Source: Gemmatimonadota bacterium
Lineage (GTDB): Bacteria; Gemmatimonadota; Gemmatimonadetes; Gemmatimonadales; GWC2-71-9
Direction of reading: 5' to 3'
NCBI GenBank assembly: GCA_024640185.1
Contig: JAHEFN010000058.1
Coordinates: 1-10,358 of the forward strand
Length of the DNA stretch: 10,358 nucleotides
The translations under genes were made by a program, and so were the position numbers. Under the pieces are notes generated by a model, which was not told the origin of the DNA, searched no databases, and saw only the letters and a program-made list of their open reading frames with translations. Of the stretch, positions 1-6,307 are shown piece by piece. Each line of letters begins with the position of its first letter. Within the stretch, counting starts at the first letter, position 1.

Positions 1-177
1 GTGGGTCTCGGCCGCCGAGCGCTTGATCATCACCATCGCATCGACGAAGCCGGCCAGCGGGCGGAGGCCGGAGATCGGGAAGTTCTCGACGGCGCGGAGT
101 GTCTGGATCCCGTACAGCGCGTCAGCAGGAACCTGCTTCTCGCCCAGGGGATCCTTCTCGGTACGGAATGCGGTCAC
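1..177 (-). CDS. aspA: Aspartate ammonia-lyase (aspartase), N-terminal part, cut by window edge
   Basis: Partial gene: 59 codons are present and the rest lies left of the window. Aspartase reversibly deaminates L-aspartate to fumarate and ammonia in the cytoplasm. The visible N-terminus contains EKDPLGEKQVPADALYGIQT (residues 7-26) followed by LRAVENFPISG, the typical opening of the aspartase/fumarase superfamily. The YGIQTLRAVENFPISG form fits aspartase better than class II fumarase, which usually has a W-G-x-QT-x-RS-x-ENF pattern. I chose the GTG at 177-175: it begins V-T-A-F-R-T-E-K-D, the expected length before the conserved motif, and an AGGA sits 8 nt upstream. The ATG at 182 is out of frame and hits TGA after one codon. 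The gene follows the metallohydrolase by 51 bp and may share its transcript. The catalytic loop is off-window, so fumarase is not strictly excluded. Confidence 0.85.
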   Translation of the reverse strand, partial: MTAFRTEKDPLGEKQVPADALYGIQTLRAVENFPISGLRPLAGFVDAMVMIKRSAAETH

Positions 178-185
178 AGCATGTG

Positions 186-189
186 TCCT
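186..189 (-). promoter_or_regulatory. Ribosome binding site deciding the GTG start of aspA
   Basis: Minus-strand AGGA with an 8-nt spacer to the GTG at 177-175. It supports the GTG start because the nearby ATG at 182 gives only a two-codon reading frame. Confidence 0.5.
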
Positions 190-228
190 GTTGAAGGTCT
201 GAGCCCCAAAACTAGGGCCGCTCGACGG

Positions 229-870
229 TTACTGCAGGAACGGATTCCGCCTCCGCTCACGGCCCACCGTCGTCTCCGGGCCGTGACCGGTCAGCAGCCT
301 CGTCTCATCGGGCAGTGAGAGGATCTCACGCTGGATACTGGCCATCAATTGGTCGAGGTCGCCACCGGCCAGGTCGGTCCGGCCGATCGAGTCCTGGAAC
401 ACCACGTCGCCCGAGAAACAGACCCCGTGCCCCACGAAGGCCACATGGCCCGGGGCGTGCCCGGGGACGTGACGAACCGCGAATCGCCAGGGACCGACCG
501 CCATTTCCTGTCCCGCGGCGAGCTGGTGCTCCGGCGGCGCCGGCTGGGTCAGGCCGGGGATCCCGAACATCGCACCCTGTTGTGGCAGGGCGTCGAACCA
601 GCGCCGGTCGTCGGGGTGCAGCCACACCGGGGCACCCGTCGCCTCCCGGCACGCCGTGACCCCAAGGATGTGATCGATGTGGGCATGGGTCAGCCAGATG
701 GCACCAACGGTGAGCCGGTGCTCCGCCACGGTCGCCAAGATCCGCCCGTGCTCCTCGCCGGGATCGATGATCACCGCCTCGCGACTCACCGGATCGAAGA
801 CCAGCCAGCAGTTTTGGGCGAACGACCCATTGGGAATGCCGATCACCCCGGGACCGGCCGCGGCTGTCAT
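229..870 (-). CDS. Metallo-beta-lactamase-fold hydrolase, glyoxalase II-like (YcbL type)
   Basis: A 213-residue cytoplasmic hydrolase of the MBL superfamily. The metal-binding set is complete: THAHIDH at 61-67 (H-x-H-x-D-H), H138 in PGHAPGH, D155 in SGD and H196 in LTGHGPE. The compact length and the GRTDL segment after the metal-bridging Asp match short glyoxalase II-like proteins (YcbL group), which hydrolyse thioesters such as S-lactoylglutathione. The THAHIDH motif fits that group better than the THCHADH form of persulfide dioxygenases (ETHE1), but the substrate cannot be read from sequence. The start is the ATG at 870, whose ATGA overlaps the trxB stop by 4 bp. A longer frame reaches upstream to 1029 but lies inside trxB in another frame. 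Coupling to thioredoxin reductase suggests a thiol or thioester detoxification role (inference). The gene ends with TAA. Confidence 0.85.
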   Translation of the reverse strand: MTAAAGPGVIGIPNGSFAQNCWLVFDPVSREAVIIDPGEEHGRILATVAEHRLTVGAIWLTHAHIDHILGVTACREATGAPVWLHPDDRRWFDALPQQGAMFGIPGLTQPAPPEHQLAAGQEMAVGPWRFAVRHVPGHAPGHVAFVGHGVCFSGDVVFQDSIGRTDLAGGDLDQLMASIQREILSLPDETRLLTGHGPETTVGRERRRNPFLQ

Positions 871-1895
871 GAGGCGGTGACCGCCGGGTCGCCGTGGTGC
901 GCCAGCCACCGCTCCGCCTCGAGCGCAGCCATGCAACCACTCCCGGCCGACGTGATCGCCTGCCGGTAGTAGGGGTCGATGACGTCCCCGGCCGCGAAGA
1001 CCCCCGCCACGCTGGTCTCGGTCCGCCAACTGGTGGGCGTCACGATATAGCCCGAGGCATCCAGCTCGACGGCCCCATCCAGGAAGGCGGTGTTCGGGGT
1101 GTGTCCGATGGCCACGAAGAGGCCTCCCGCCCCCATCTCCCGTTCGTCGCCAGTCTGGGTGTGCCTGAGGCGCACGCCGGTGATTTCGTCGCCACCGAGG
1201 ACGTCAACGACCTCGGTATTCCATTCGACCCGGATCTTCGGGTTGGCGAGTGCGCGGTCGACCATCACCCGGGAGGCACGGAAGGCGTCCCGGCGATGGA
1301 TGATCACGACTTCCCTGGCGAACTTGGTGAGGTAGATCGCCTCCTCCATCGCCGAGTCACCCCCACCCACCACGACCAGCACCTTGTCGCGGAAGAACGG
1401 CAAGGCGCCATCACAGACGGCGCACGCCGAGACCCCACCACCGCTCTGGGCCAGGCGCTCCTCGTTGTCGAGTCCGAGCCAGATCGCCCGTGCCCCGGTG
1501 GCGACGATGACGGTCTGCGCGGTCACCGGTTGACTGTAACTCGGCGTCAGCAGGAATGGCCGCTCGGTGAGATCGACCTTGGTGATGTTCTCCCCCACCA
1601 CTCGGGTCCCGAAACGGACGGCCTGCTCCTTCATCAGCGCCATGAACTCCTGTCCACCGATCGCCTTGGGAAAGCCGGGGAAGTTCTCGATGTCGGTCGT
1701 GAACATCAGTTGGCCACCAGGGATCATCTCCCGCGACGGCTCACCCTCATAGACCACGGGGTTGAGGTCGGCTCGTGCCGCGTAGATCGCCGCCGTCCAC
1801 GCCGCGGGACCGGAACCGATGATCACCACCGATTCCACCGACGGTCGGGTGGTCGAGAGGTCCTCGCTCGGGGACCCACCGGGGATACTGCCCAT
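867..1895 (-). CDS. trxB: Thioredoxin reductase (NADPH, FAD flavoprotein)
   Basis: A 342-residue low-molecular-weight thioredoxin reductase, which passes electrons from NADPH through FAD and a redox disulfide to thioredoxin. Domains in order: FAD-binding GSGPAA at 27-32 followed by AAIYAARA; GGQLM at 60-64; VATGA at 131-135; redox motif C158-A-V-C161-D162; NADPH-binding GGGDSA at 177-182 with HRRDAFRAS at 200-208; and FAD-binding FAAGDV at 300-305 followed by YRQAITSAGSG. The usual CATC active site reads CAVC here, a conservative variant. About 20 residues precede the first strand. The ATG at 1895 has CTGGAG 7 nt upstream, which supports that start. The gene follows the DUF389 gene after 126 bp containing two hairpins, so it probably begins a separate transcription unit, and it overlaps the MBL gene by 4 bp. 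Confidence 0.95.
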   Translation of the reverse strand: MGSIPGGSPSEDLSTTRPSVESVVIIGSGPAAWTAAIYAARADLNPVVYEGEPSREMIPGGQLMFTTDIENFPGFPKAIGGQEFMALMKEQAVRFGTRVVGENITKVDLTERPFLLTPSYSQPVTAQTVIVATGARAIWLGLDNEERLAQSGGGVSACAVCDGALPFFRDKVLVVVGGGDSAMEEAIYLTKFAREVVIIHRRDAFRASRVMVDRALANPKIRVEWNTEVVDVLGGDEITGVRLRHTQTGDEREMGAGGLFVAIGHTPNTAFLDGAVELDASGYIVTPTSWRTETSVAGVFAAGDVIDPYYRQAITSAGSGCMAALEAERWLAHHGDPAVTAS

Positions 1896-1902
1896 GCTTG
1901 CA

Positions 1903-1908
1903 CTCCAG
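1903..1908 (-). promoter_or_regulatory. Ribosome binding site of trxB
   Basis: Minus-strand CTGGAG with a 7-nt spacer to the ATG at 1895. It supports the full-length start with the short N-terminal extension. Confidence 0.55.
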
Positions 1909-1923
1909 CGTGGTTCGTCAAGA

Positions 1924-1947
1924 CCGCCGGCGACAGTCGCACGGCGG
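1924..1947 (-). terminator. Strong stem-loop between the DUF389 gene and trxB (terminator-like or leader hairpin)
   Basis: CCGCCG (1924-1929) plus GCGA (1930-1933) pair with TCGC (1937-1940) plus CGGCGG (1942-1947), a 10-bp nearly all-GC stem with one bulged base at 1941 and a 3-nt loop. On the minus strand it is followed by TCTTGACG, so there is no real T-run and it is not a classic intrinsic terminator. It ends about 28 nt before the trxB start codon, so a role in the trxB 5' leader is equally possible. Confidence 0.4.
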
Positions 1948-1987
1948 AAGGTTCGGGAGCGCGATCACGGCACCCCCAAGTCCTGCA

Positions 1988-2018
1988 GGGAAACCGATGG
2001 CACCCCCCTCGGGTTCCC
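1988..2018 (-). terminator. Stem-loop just after the DUF389 stop codon (putative operon-end hairpin)
   Basis: GGGAAACCGA (1988-1997) and TCGGGTTCCC (2009-2018) form a 10-bp stem with one mismatch and an 11-nt loop. It begins 3 nt beyond the stop codon of the DUF389 gene (2024-2022) and is the first of two hairpins in this gap. It has no downstream T-run on the minus strand, so it may act as a Rho-dependent end, an mRNA 3'-end stabiliser or an incomplete terminator. The position is seen directly; the function is inferred. Confidence 0.4.
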
Positions 2019-2021
2019 GCT

Positions 2022-3740
2022 TCAACGTCCCGGTGCGCTCACCTGCGGCGGTGGAGCCGCGATCGCCTCACACCGGCCGGTCGTCCATCGGAACTGCCAG
2101 ACCGGCCCCTCGGCGATCGGCACGGTCGAGCCGAGCTGCGCCAGGCGCGCACGAACGGAGTCGGCGATCGGCAGGAGTGGGTCGGCGAGTGGCCCGGTGA
2201 AGCAGCCGGTGACGCGGTCGAGCGACGGGGCGAGGGCCAGGGTCGCCTCAAGTCCATCGAGCCACCCCAACGGATCGCCGCCGGCCGGGACGGGCAGGGA
2301 GTCGAGGGTCACATCGTGCACGACGGGGGCGGCCTCGAGCGCCTGGGTCAGGGCGCCGGAGAGCAACGCCTCACCGGCCGGGCCGAGACGGCTGCCGAGG
2401 TGATAGACCGTGACCCGTGGCGGACCCCGTGGTGGCACATCGAGCGACCAGCCGGCAAGGAGGCCAGCCACTTGGGTGGGCCACGCCCGGACCAAATCAC
2501 TGCCGAGCCGGGAACGGGCCTCCTCCACCGCGGTGAGCCGCGGGGCGACGGTCTCCGGCACCGAGGTGGCGCGTGCCAGGGCATCGGCATCCGGTACCGC
2601 CAGTACCCGAACCACCGGCACGATCTGGGTCTCGGCCGCGATGCGCGTCGCCAGCCGCTGCTCGATCGCACTGGCCTGCCCGCCGTCGCCGATGATCAGC
2701 AGCCGCACCGACACGGCATCCCGCTCCACCGTGACCGACTGCTCGACGGCATCGGGGACCTCGGTCTCGAGAATCCGCTGGACCGCCGCACGGTCCCGGA
2801 CCTGCTTCGTGACCTGATCAAGGGCGGAGGTGAGCGGGAAGTAGACCGCCGCGAGGAAGAGCCCCGGCACCAGCAAACGGGCGACCCAGCCATAACGGGA
2901 GCCGAACGCCCGCCGGAGGCCAGCCTCCGCACGAGCCGCCGCGCGATCGACCCGAGTCGCCCGCGACGTGAGCAGTCGCGACTCCATCGCGAGCGCATCG
3001 ACCTTGTCATACCCCAGGAGCAGGAAGGAGAGGACCGCGAAGAGGAGAATGGCCGAGAAGTTGGCGGTGAGGAGCAAGGCCGAACCGCCTGCAACCTGAC
3101 CATCCGCGGTGCCGATCCCGTACCCGATCACGCAGAGCGGTGGCACCAAGGCGATCCCGATCGCGGTGCCCGCCGCGGCCGCGGTCGTGTCGGAGGTCCG
3201 ACGCACCGTGGTGTAGGCCGCCGTCAGGGCACAGAACACGGCCACCAACAGATCGAGTGCGGTTGGGGCCGTGCGCGACGTGATCTCGGCGGTGACCTCG
3301 TGAAACGGCAGCACCATGGTGAACAGGGCGGTGCCGGCGACCACCCCCACCACGCTCATCACCACCCGCAGGGCCGAACGGATCACCAGGAAGGACGACC
3401 CGATCGCAAAGCCCATCCCCAGTTCGATGATCGGCCCCATGAGCGGTGAGACGAGCATCGCCCCGATGACCACCGCCGTACTGCCCAACACCAGGCCGAG
3501 GATCGCGATGCCACTGGCAAGCGCCAGCTGAATCCAGTACCCGGGCGCCCGGCGGGCGTTGGAGTCGAGCATCTGCTCGACCGTCTCGACCCGGGTCTCC
3601 TCATCGAGACCGACGGCCGTGGCGGCGGCATGCTGGAGCGGGAGCACGAAGGCGCGCAACACACGACGCACCACCCGCCAGCTGGGCAGCCGTGGTGGCG
3701 GGGGCGCACCCGCCGCCGGGGAAGGACCGGGGGCGGTCAT
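2022..3740 (-). CDS. DUF389 family integral membrane protein with large C-terminal domain
   Basis: A 572-residue membrane protein of the DUF389 (TIGR00341-like, 'uncharacterized hydrophobic') family, whose function is unknown. The N-terminal 25 residues are Pro/Ala-rich, then a charged segment (42-65) leads into a hydrophobic core. Family-typical text includes ASGIAILGLVLGSTAVVIGA (75-94), followed by MLVSPLMGPI and later GIALVPPLCVIGYG (195-208). About six or seven helices can be placed at roughly 70-112, 115-145, 162-180, 188-210, 218-243 and 286-304. After the last helix, about 265 residues (305-572) are non-membrane; this is longer than in many family members and shows repeated alpha/beta-like segments (LLIIGDGG, VVRVLAVPDAD, RVTVYHLGSRLG). 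The ATG at 3740 overlaps the upstream stop by 4 bp (ATGA); an ATG 13 codons earlier would overlap more. It is the last gene of the coupled operon. Confidence 0.8.
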   Translation of the reverse strand: MTAPGPSPAAGAPPPPRLPSWRVVRRVLRAFVLPLQHAAATAVGLDEETRVETVEQMLDSNARRAPGYWIQLALASGIAILGLVLGSTAVVIGAMLVSPLMGPIIELGMGFAIGSSFLVIRSALRVVMSVVGVVAGTALFTMVLPFHEVTAEITSRTAPTALDLLVAVFCALTAAYTTVRRTSDTTAAAAGTAIGIALVPPLCVIGYGIGTADGQVAGGSALLLTANFSAILLFAVLSFLLLGYDKVDALAMESRLLTSRATRVDRAAARAEAGLRRAFGSRYGWVARLLVPGLFLAAVYFPLTSALDQVTKQVRDRAAVQRILETEVPDAVEQSVTVERDAVSVRLLIIGDGGQASAIEQRLATRIAAETQIVPVVRVLAVPDADALARATSVPETVAPRLTAVEEARSRLGSDLVRAWPTQVAGLLAGWSLDVPPRGPPRVTVYHLGSRLGPAGEALLSGALTQALEAAPVVHDVTLDSLPVPAGGDPLGWLDGLEATLALAPSLDRVTGCFTGPLADPLLPIADSVRARLAQLGSTVPIAEGPVWQFRWTTGRCEAIAAPPPQVSAPGR

Positions 3741-4465
3741 GCCGGCCCCACCCGGAGCACCGCCAGTGCCCCATGGCACGCCGAGATCGACCCGATGACC
3801 AGATCGGCCCCGTCCCGGGAGGCCGCAGGCTCGCGCAACGCGGCCAGGGCGTCAAAGGCCCCCCGCACCGCGAACATCCCGACGCCATGACTGACATGCC
3901 GACAGGTGAAGAGCGCCGGGCCAACGGCCTGACGTCCCTCCCGCCGTGTCGTCCACCTCGCGATCGTCTCCCCCATCTCCCAACTCCTCGGTGCCAGCGT
4001 GGCGGGACAGGTTGCCGGCTCGATGCAATGGACCGGACAGGTCCAATCGGCATGCGAAAGATACCGCACGCCATCGTCCGGGTGGAGTCGATCGAAGGGT
4101 GTCCCCACCGGCGCCGCTGCCGGCACCATCTCCACGCAGCGGTCCGGCCACAATTCCCGCGCCCGGCGCAGCAGCCAGCCCGCCATCAGATGTGGCATGA
4201 AGGGCGAGGGCACGATACGGTCGGCATCGGTGCGCTCCGCCGGCAGCAGCCAGTCATCAAGGAAGGTGACCCAGTCGGCCACGACGAGCTCGCTGTCGGG
4301 CAGGTCCGTCACCATCGCCTGCGCGGCACAGTGCGGATCACGATCCACGACCAGCAGACGGGACCAGGTGACGGCCCCCTCATGGCGGGCCTTCGCCAGT
4401 TGGCCGAGGTAGAACGTGCCGTAGCAGCCGCCCCCGATGACGACGACCTGGCCGAGGATGATCAT
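3737..4465 (-). CDS. Unrecognised protein: Rossmann-like N-terminus plus C-P-x2-C-x5-C-P motif
   Basis: A 242-residue protein that I cannot assign to a named family. Its N-terminus, VVVIGGGCYGTFYLGQL (7-23), looks like a beta-alpha dinucleotide-binding turn, and a second strand ends in the acidic LLVVDRDP (37-44), as in NAD- or FAD-binding Rossmann folds. At 143-154 there is C-P-V-H-C-I-E-P-A-T-C-P, three cysteines spaced C-x3-C-x5-C, suggestive of a metal or Fe-S site. Two more Cys/His clusters follow: C188-R-H190 with H193, and C230-H231 near the C-terminus. There is no signal peptide or membrane segment. The ATG at 4465 overlaps the SDR stop by 4 bp (ATGA), and its own stop overlaps the DUF389 start by 4 bp. 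The much longer frame continuing upstream to 5419 lies antiphase within the SDR and PHP genes and is not used. Existence as a gene is near certain; function is unknown. Confidence 0.75.
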   Translation of the reverse strand: MIILGQVVVIGGGCYGTFYLGQLAKARHEGAVTWSRLLVVDRDPHCAAQAMVTDLPDSELVVADWVTFLDDWLLPAERTDADRIVPSPFMPHLMAGWLLRRARELWPDRCVEMVPAAAPVGTPFDRLHPDDGVRYLSHADWTCPVHCIEPATCPATLAPRSWEMGETIARWTTRREGRQAVGPALFTCRHVSHGVGMFAVRGAFDALAALREPAASRDGADLVIGSISACHGALAVLRVGPA

Positions 4466-5199
4466 CGCCGCAGCCGACGACCGCCGTCGACGACGATCGT
4501 CTCGCCGGTGACGAACCCCCCGTGCTCGACGAGATAGAGGAGTGCCTGCACCGCATCCTCCGGGGTCCCCAGCCGACCGAGGGGCGTGGTGGCAGCCAGG
4601 AACTCCCGACGAGCATCCTGATAGTCGTCGGGTACCATCACCGTCCCGGGGGCGATCCCATTGACCGTCACCTCCGGTGCCAGCGCCACGGCGAGCACCT
4701 TGGTGAGCATCATCACGCCGGCCTTGCTGATCGAGTGCACGGGATATTCGCGCCACGGCTCCAGGCCGGAGAGGTCGGCGATGTTGACGATCGTGCCGCC
4801 GGAGGCCTTGAGGTACGGGGCGGCGTGTTGCGCGAGGAAGAACGGGGCACGGAGGTTCAGGTCCATGATCGCGTCCCACGACGACGGCGACATCTCCTCG
4901 AGGGGACAGCGTTCCATGACCGCTGCGCTGTTGACGAGCACGTCGAGTCGCCCGAACTGCTCCACCACCTGCCCGGGGAGCGCCTGTGCGGCATCGACGT
5001 CGGTCAGGTCGGCCCCGAAGGCGCTGGCACGGTGTCCGGCGGACCGGAGCGACCGCACCAGGGCCTCCGCTGCCGCCGCCGAGCTGCCATAGTGCACCGC
5101 CACCTGCATGCCCCGCCCTGCCAAGGCCTCCACGAAGGCCCGGCCGAGACGGCGGGCCCCTCCGGTGACCAGCGCCACGCCGCCGTCGAGGCGTCGCAT
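4462..5199 (-). CDS. Short-chain dehydrogenase/reductase, pteridine reductase (PTR1/FolM)-like
   Basis: A 245-residue cytoplasmic SDR. The cofactor motif TGGARRLG (12-19) with Arg before the last Gly, followed by VAVHYGSSAAAAEAL (33-47), resembles NADPH-using pteridine reductases (T-G-x3-R-x-G). Other landmarks are D64 (GADLTD), NSAA at 90-93 in place of NNAG, N115, and VDGG near the C-terminus. The catalytic region is unusual: D142 occupies the position where classical SDRs have Ser, as in PTR1, K159 is present, but the residue four before it is H155 instead of Tyr (H-S-I-S-K). Activity could use His, the nearby Y152, or be lost. The ATG at 5199 shares one base with the PHP stop (TGATG), and the SDR's stop overlaps the next start by 4 bp. 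A generic 3-oxoacyl reductase role is the alternative; the Asp and TGGARRLG pattern favours the PTR1/FolM branch. Confidence 0.8.
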   Translation of the reverse strand: MRRLDGGVALVTGGARRLGRAFVEALAGRGMQVAVHYGSSAAAAEALVRSLRSAGHRASAFGADLTDVDAAQALPGQVVEQFGRLDVLVNSAAVMERCPLEEMSPSSWDAIMDLNLRAPFFLAQHAAPYLKASGGTIVNIADLSGLEPWREYPVHSISKAGVMMLTKVLAVALAPEVTVNGIAPGTVMVPDDYQDARREFLAATTPLGRLGTPEDAVQALLYLVEHGGFVTGETIVVDGGRRLRR

Positions 5200-6029
5200 C
5201 ACTCGCTGACCGGTTGACGGCACGCGGCGAGATCCGCCAGCCACGCCTCGGGAACCTGCTGGGATCCCAGCGTGGCGTGCGTCCCGATCGTGTCCATCTC
5301 CCCGTGCCAATCGGAGCCACCGCTGCGCGCCAGGCCGAGCGCGAGGGCCGCCTCGGTGATGAGGGCAACCCGGTCGGCGTTGTGGCTGGGGTGGCGCACC
5401 TCGACGGCGTCGAGGCCATCGGCCTGCAGGCGAGTCAGCTGCTCGAGGGTGCCGAACGACTTGAGGTGCGCCGCGGAGACCACCCCGCCACGCCGATGCA
5501 CCAGGTCGGCAACCTCGCGCAGGGTGGGCAGCACCTTGTCGACGTAGGCCGGTCGACCCCGACCGATGTACTTGTCGAAGGCCGCCTGAATCGACGGGAC
5601 GTGACCGCCCCGGTGCAACACCCGGGCAACGTGGGGACGACCGAGCGCCCCGCCGTCCGCCTCCCGCAGCACGTCCTCACGGTCGAGCCGGATGCCGAGA
5701 CCCTGCAAGCGGTCGAGCATCGCGCCGGCACGGTCGGCCCGCATGGCGCGGGCATCGACCAGGAAGCTCTCGATGGCCGGGTCACCGGTGGGAATGAAAT
5801 AGCCGAGCAGGTGCATCTCACCCCACGGCGCCGCCACGGAGAACTCGCAGCCACCGATCACCTGGACGCCGAGCGCCTCGCCGGCCTCGCGGGCCTCCTT
5901 GAGTCCTGCGGTGCTGTCGTGGTCGGTCAACGCGATGGCAGAGAGCCCGACGTCGGCGGCAACCTGCACCACCGCGGCCGGGGGGAGCACCCCGTCGGAT
6001 GCCGTGGAGTGGCAGTGGAGGTCGATCAT
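5199..6029 (-). CDS. PHP-domain phosphoesterase (YciV/TrpH/RNase AM-like)
   Basis: A 276-residue metal-dependent phosphoesterase. Characterised relatives hydrolyse 3',5'-nucleoside bisphosphates and short RNA 5' ends. The full PHP metal-ligand set is visible: H5 and H7 (IDLHCHST), D12 (SDG), D36-H37-D38 (TDHDS), E62 (GCEFS), H73 (EMHLLGY), H133 (GRPHVA), H188 (AAHLK), D240 and H242 (GGSDWHG). The order and spacing match stand-alone YciV/TrpH proteins, not the PHP domain of DNA polymerase III or histidinol phosphatase. H188 is followed by Leu where relatives often have Pro. I chose the ATG at 6029, which begins directly with M-I-D-L-H-C-H, as family members do; an ATG at 6050 adds seven residues and would overlap the preceding gene by 17 bp. 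It starts 4 bp after the upstream stop and overlaps the SDR start by one base. Confidence 0.88.
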   Translation of the reverse strand: MIDLHCHSTASDGVLPPAAVVQVAADVGLSAIALTDHDSTAGLKEAREAGEALGVQVIGGCEFSVAAPWGEMHLLGYFIPTGDPAIESFLVDARAMRADRAGAMLDRLQGLGIRLDREDVLREADGGALGRPHVARVLHRGGHVPSIQAAFDKYIGRGRPAYVDKVLPTLREVADLVHRRGGVVSAAHLKSFGTLEQLTRLQADGLDAVEVRHPSHNADRVALITEAALALGLARSGGSDWHGEMDTIGTHATLGSQQVPEAWLADLAACRQPVSE

Positions 6030-6033
6030 CGGC

Positions 6034-6306
6034 TCACCCGCCGGCGGCATAGCCCCCGTCGGGTGCCGTCCATGCCTGCTGCGAGGAGCCGAGCAGGCGG
6101 GTGAGCATCACCGTGCTCGCCTCCTCGTAGGCCTGTTCCGGGGACTTGGCGCCGCGCGGTGAGAAGCGGGCGAACCGCTCCTCCCGAGGCGCCGGGCCGA
6201 CCCGGCGGAACACCACCGAGATCTCGTCTCGGGCATACTGGGTGTGGCGGCCGGTCAGGGCGACGTCCCAGCTCGCGCCCTGTCCATCGATGATCTGTCG
6301 TGGCAC
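6034..6306 (-). CDS. Small conserved-looking hypothetical protein (90 aa)
   Basis: I do not recognise a named family. The 90-residue product is soluble, with no signal peptide or membrane helix. It starts with a probable strand pair (PRQIIDGQGASWDVALTGRH), has a strand ISVVFRRVG at 29-37, a basic/aromatic stretch ERFARFSPRGAKSPE (43-57), a helix AYEEASTVMLTRLL (59-72) and a tail SSQQAWTAPDGGY. I chose the GTG at 6306, one base after the upstream stop and preceded by GGGAGGG with a 7-nt spacer. A start at 6366 would run 20 codons into the previous gene. The tight packing between the upstream small gene and the PHP gene, plus the strong ribosome binding site, argue that it is real. The basic RFSPRGAK patch could bind nucleic acid, but this is speculation. 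Confidence 0.65.
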   Translation of the reverse strand: MPRQIIDGQGASWDVALTGRHTQYARDEISVVFRRVGPAPREERFARFSPRGAKSPEQAYEEASTVMLTRLLGSSQQAWTAPDGGYAAGG

Positions 6307-6307
6307 C

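Noticed and set aside
197..219. Small GCCC/GGGC stem around a T-rich loop between the MBL gene and aspA
   Set aside because: The stem is only about 4 bp and the Ts lie in the loop rather than after it, so it is not a terminator.
1917..1922. Minus-strand TTGACG resembling a -35 box before trxB
   Set aside because: The matching -10 would fall on the start codon and no TATAAT-like hexamer is present at the right spacing.
1969..2007. Direct repeat of GGCACCCCC at 1969-1977 and 1999-2007, 30 bp apart
   Set aside because: Only 9 bp, GC-rich, two copies, and the second falls in a hairpin loop. It could be chance and supports no operator or mobile-element call.
894..3449. An 851-codon open frame on the plus strand
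   Set aside because: It lies antisense to trxB, the intergenic gap and the DUF389 gene, its protein is rich in R, H, G, D and P with no domain, and it is a typical GC-rich shadow frame. The minus-strand genes show clear family motifs.
4466..5419. An upstream extension of the Cys-motif protein's frame, giving a 560-aa fusion-like product
   Set aside because: The extension is Arg/Gly/Pro-rich shadow sequence inside the SDR and PHP genes. The ATG at 4465 with ATGA overlap gives a clean start just before the Rossmann-like motif.
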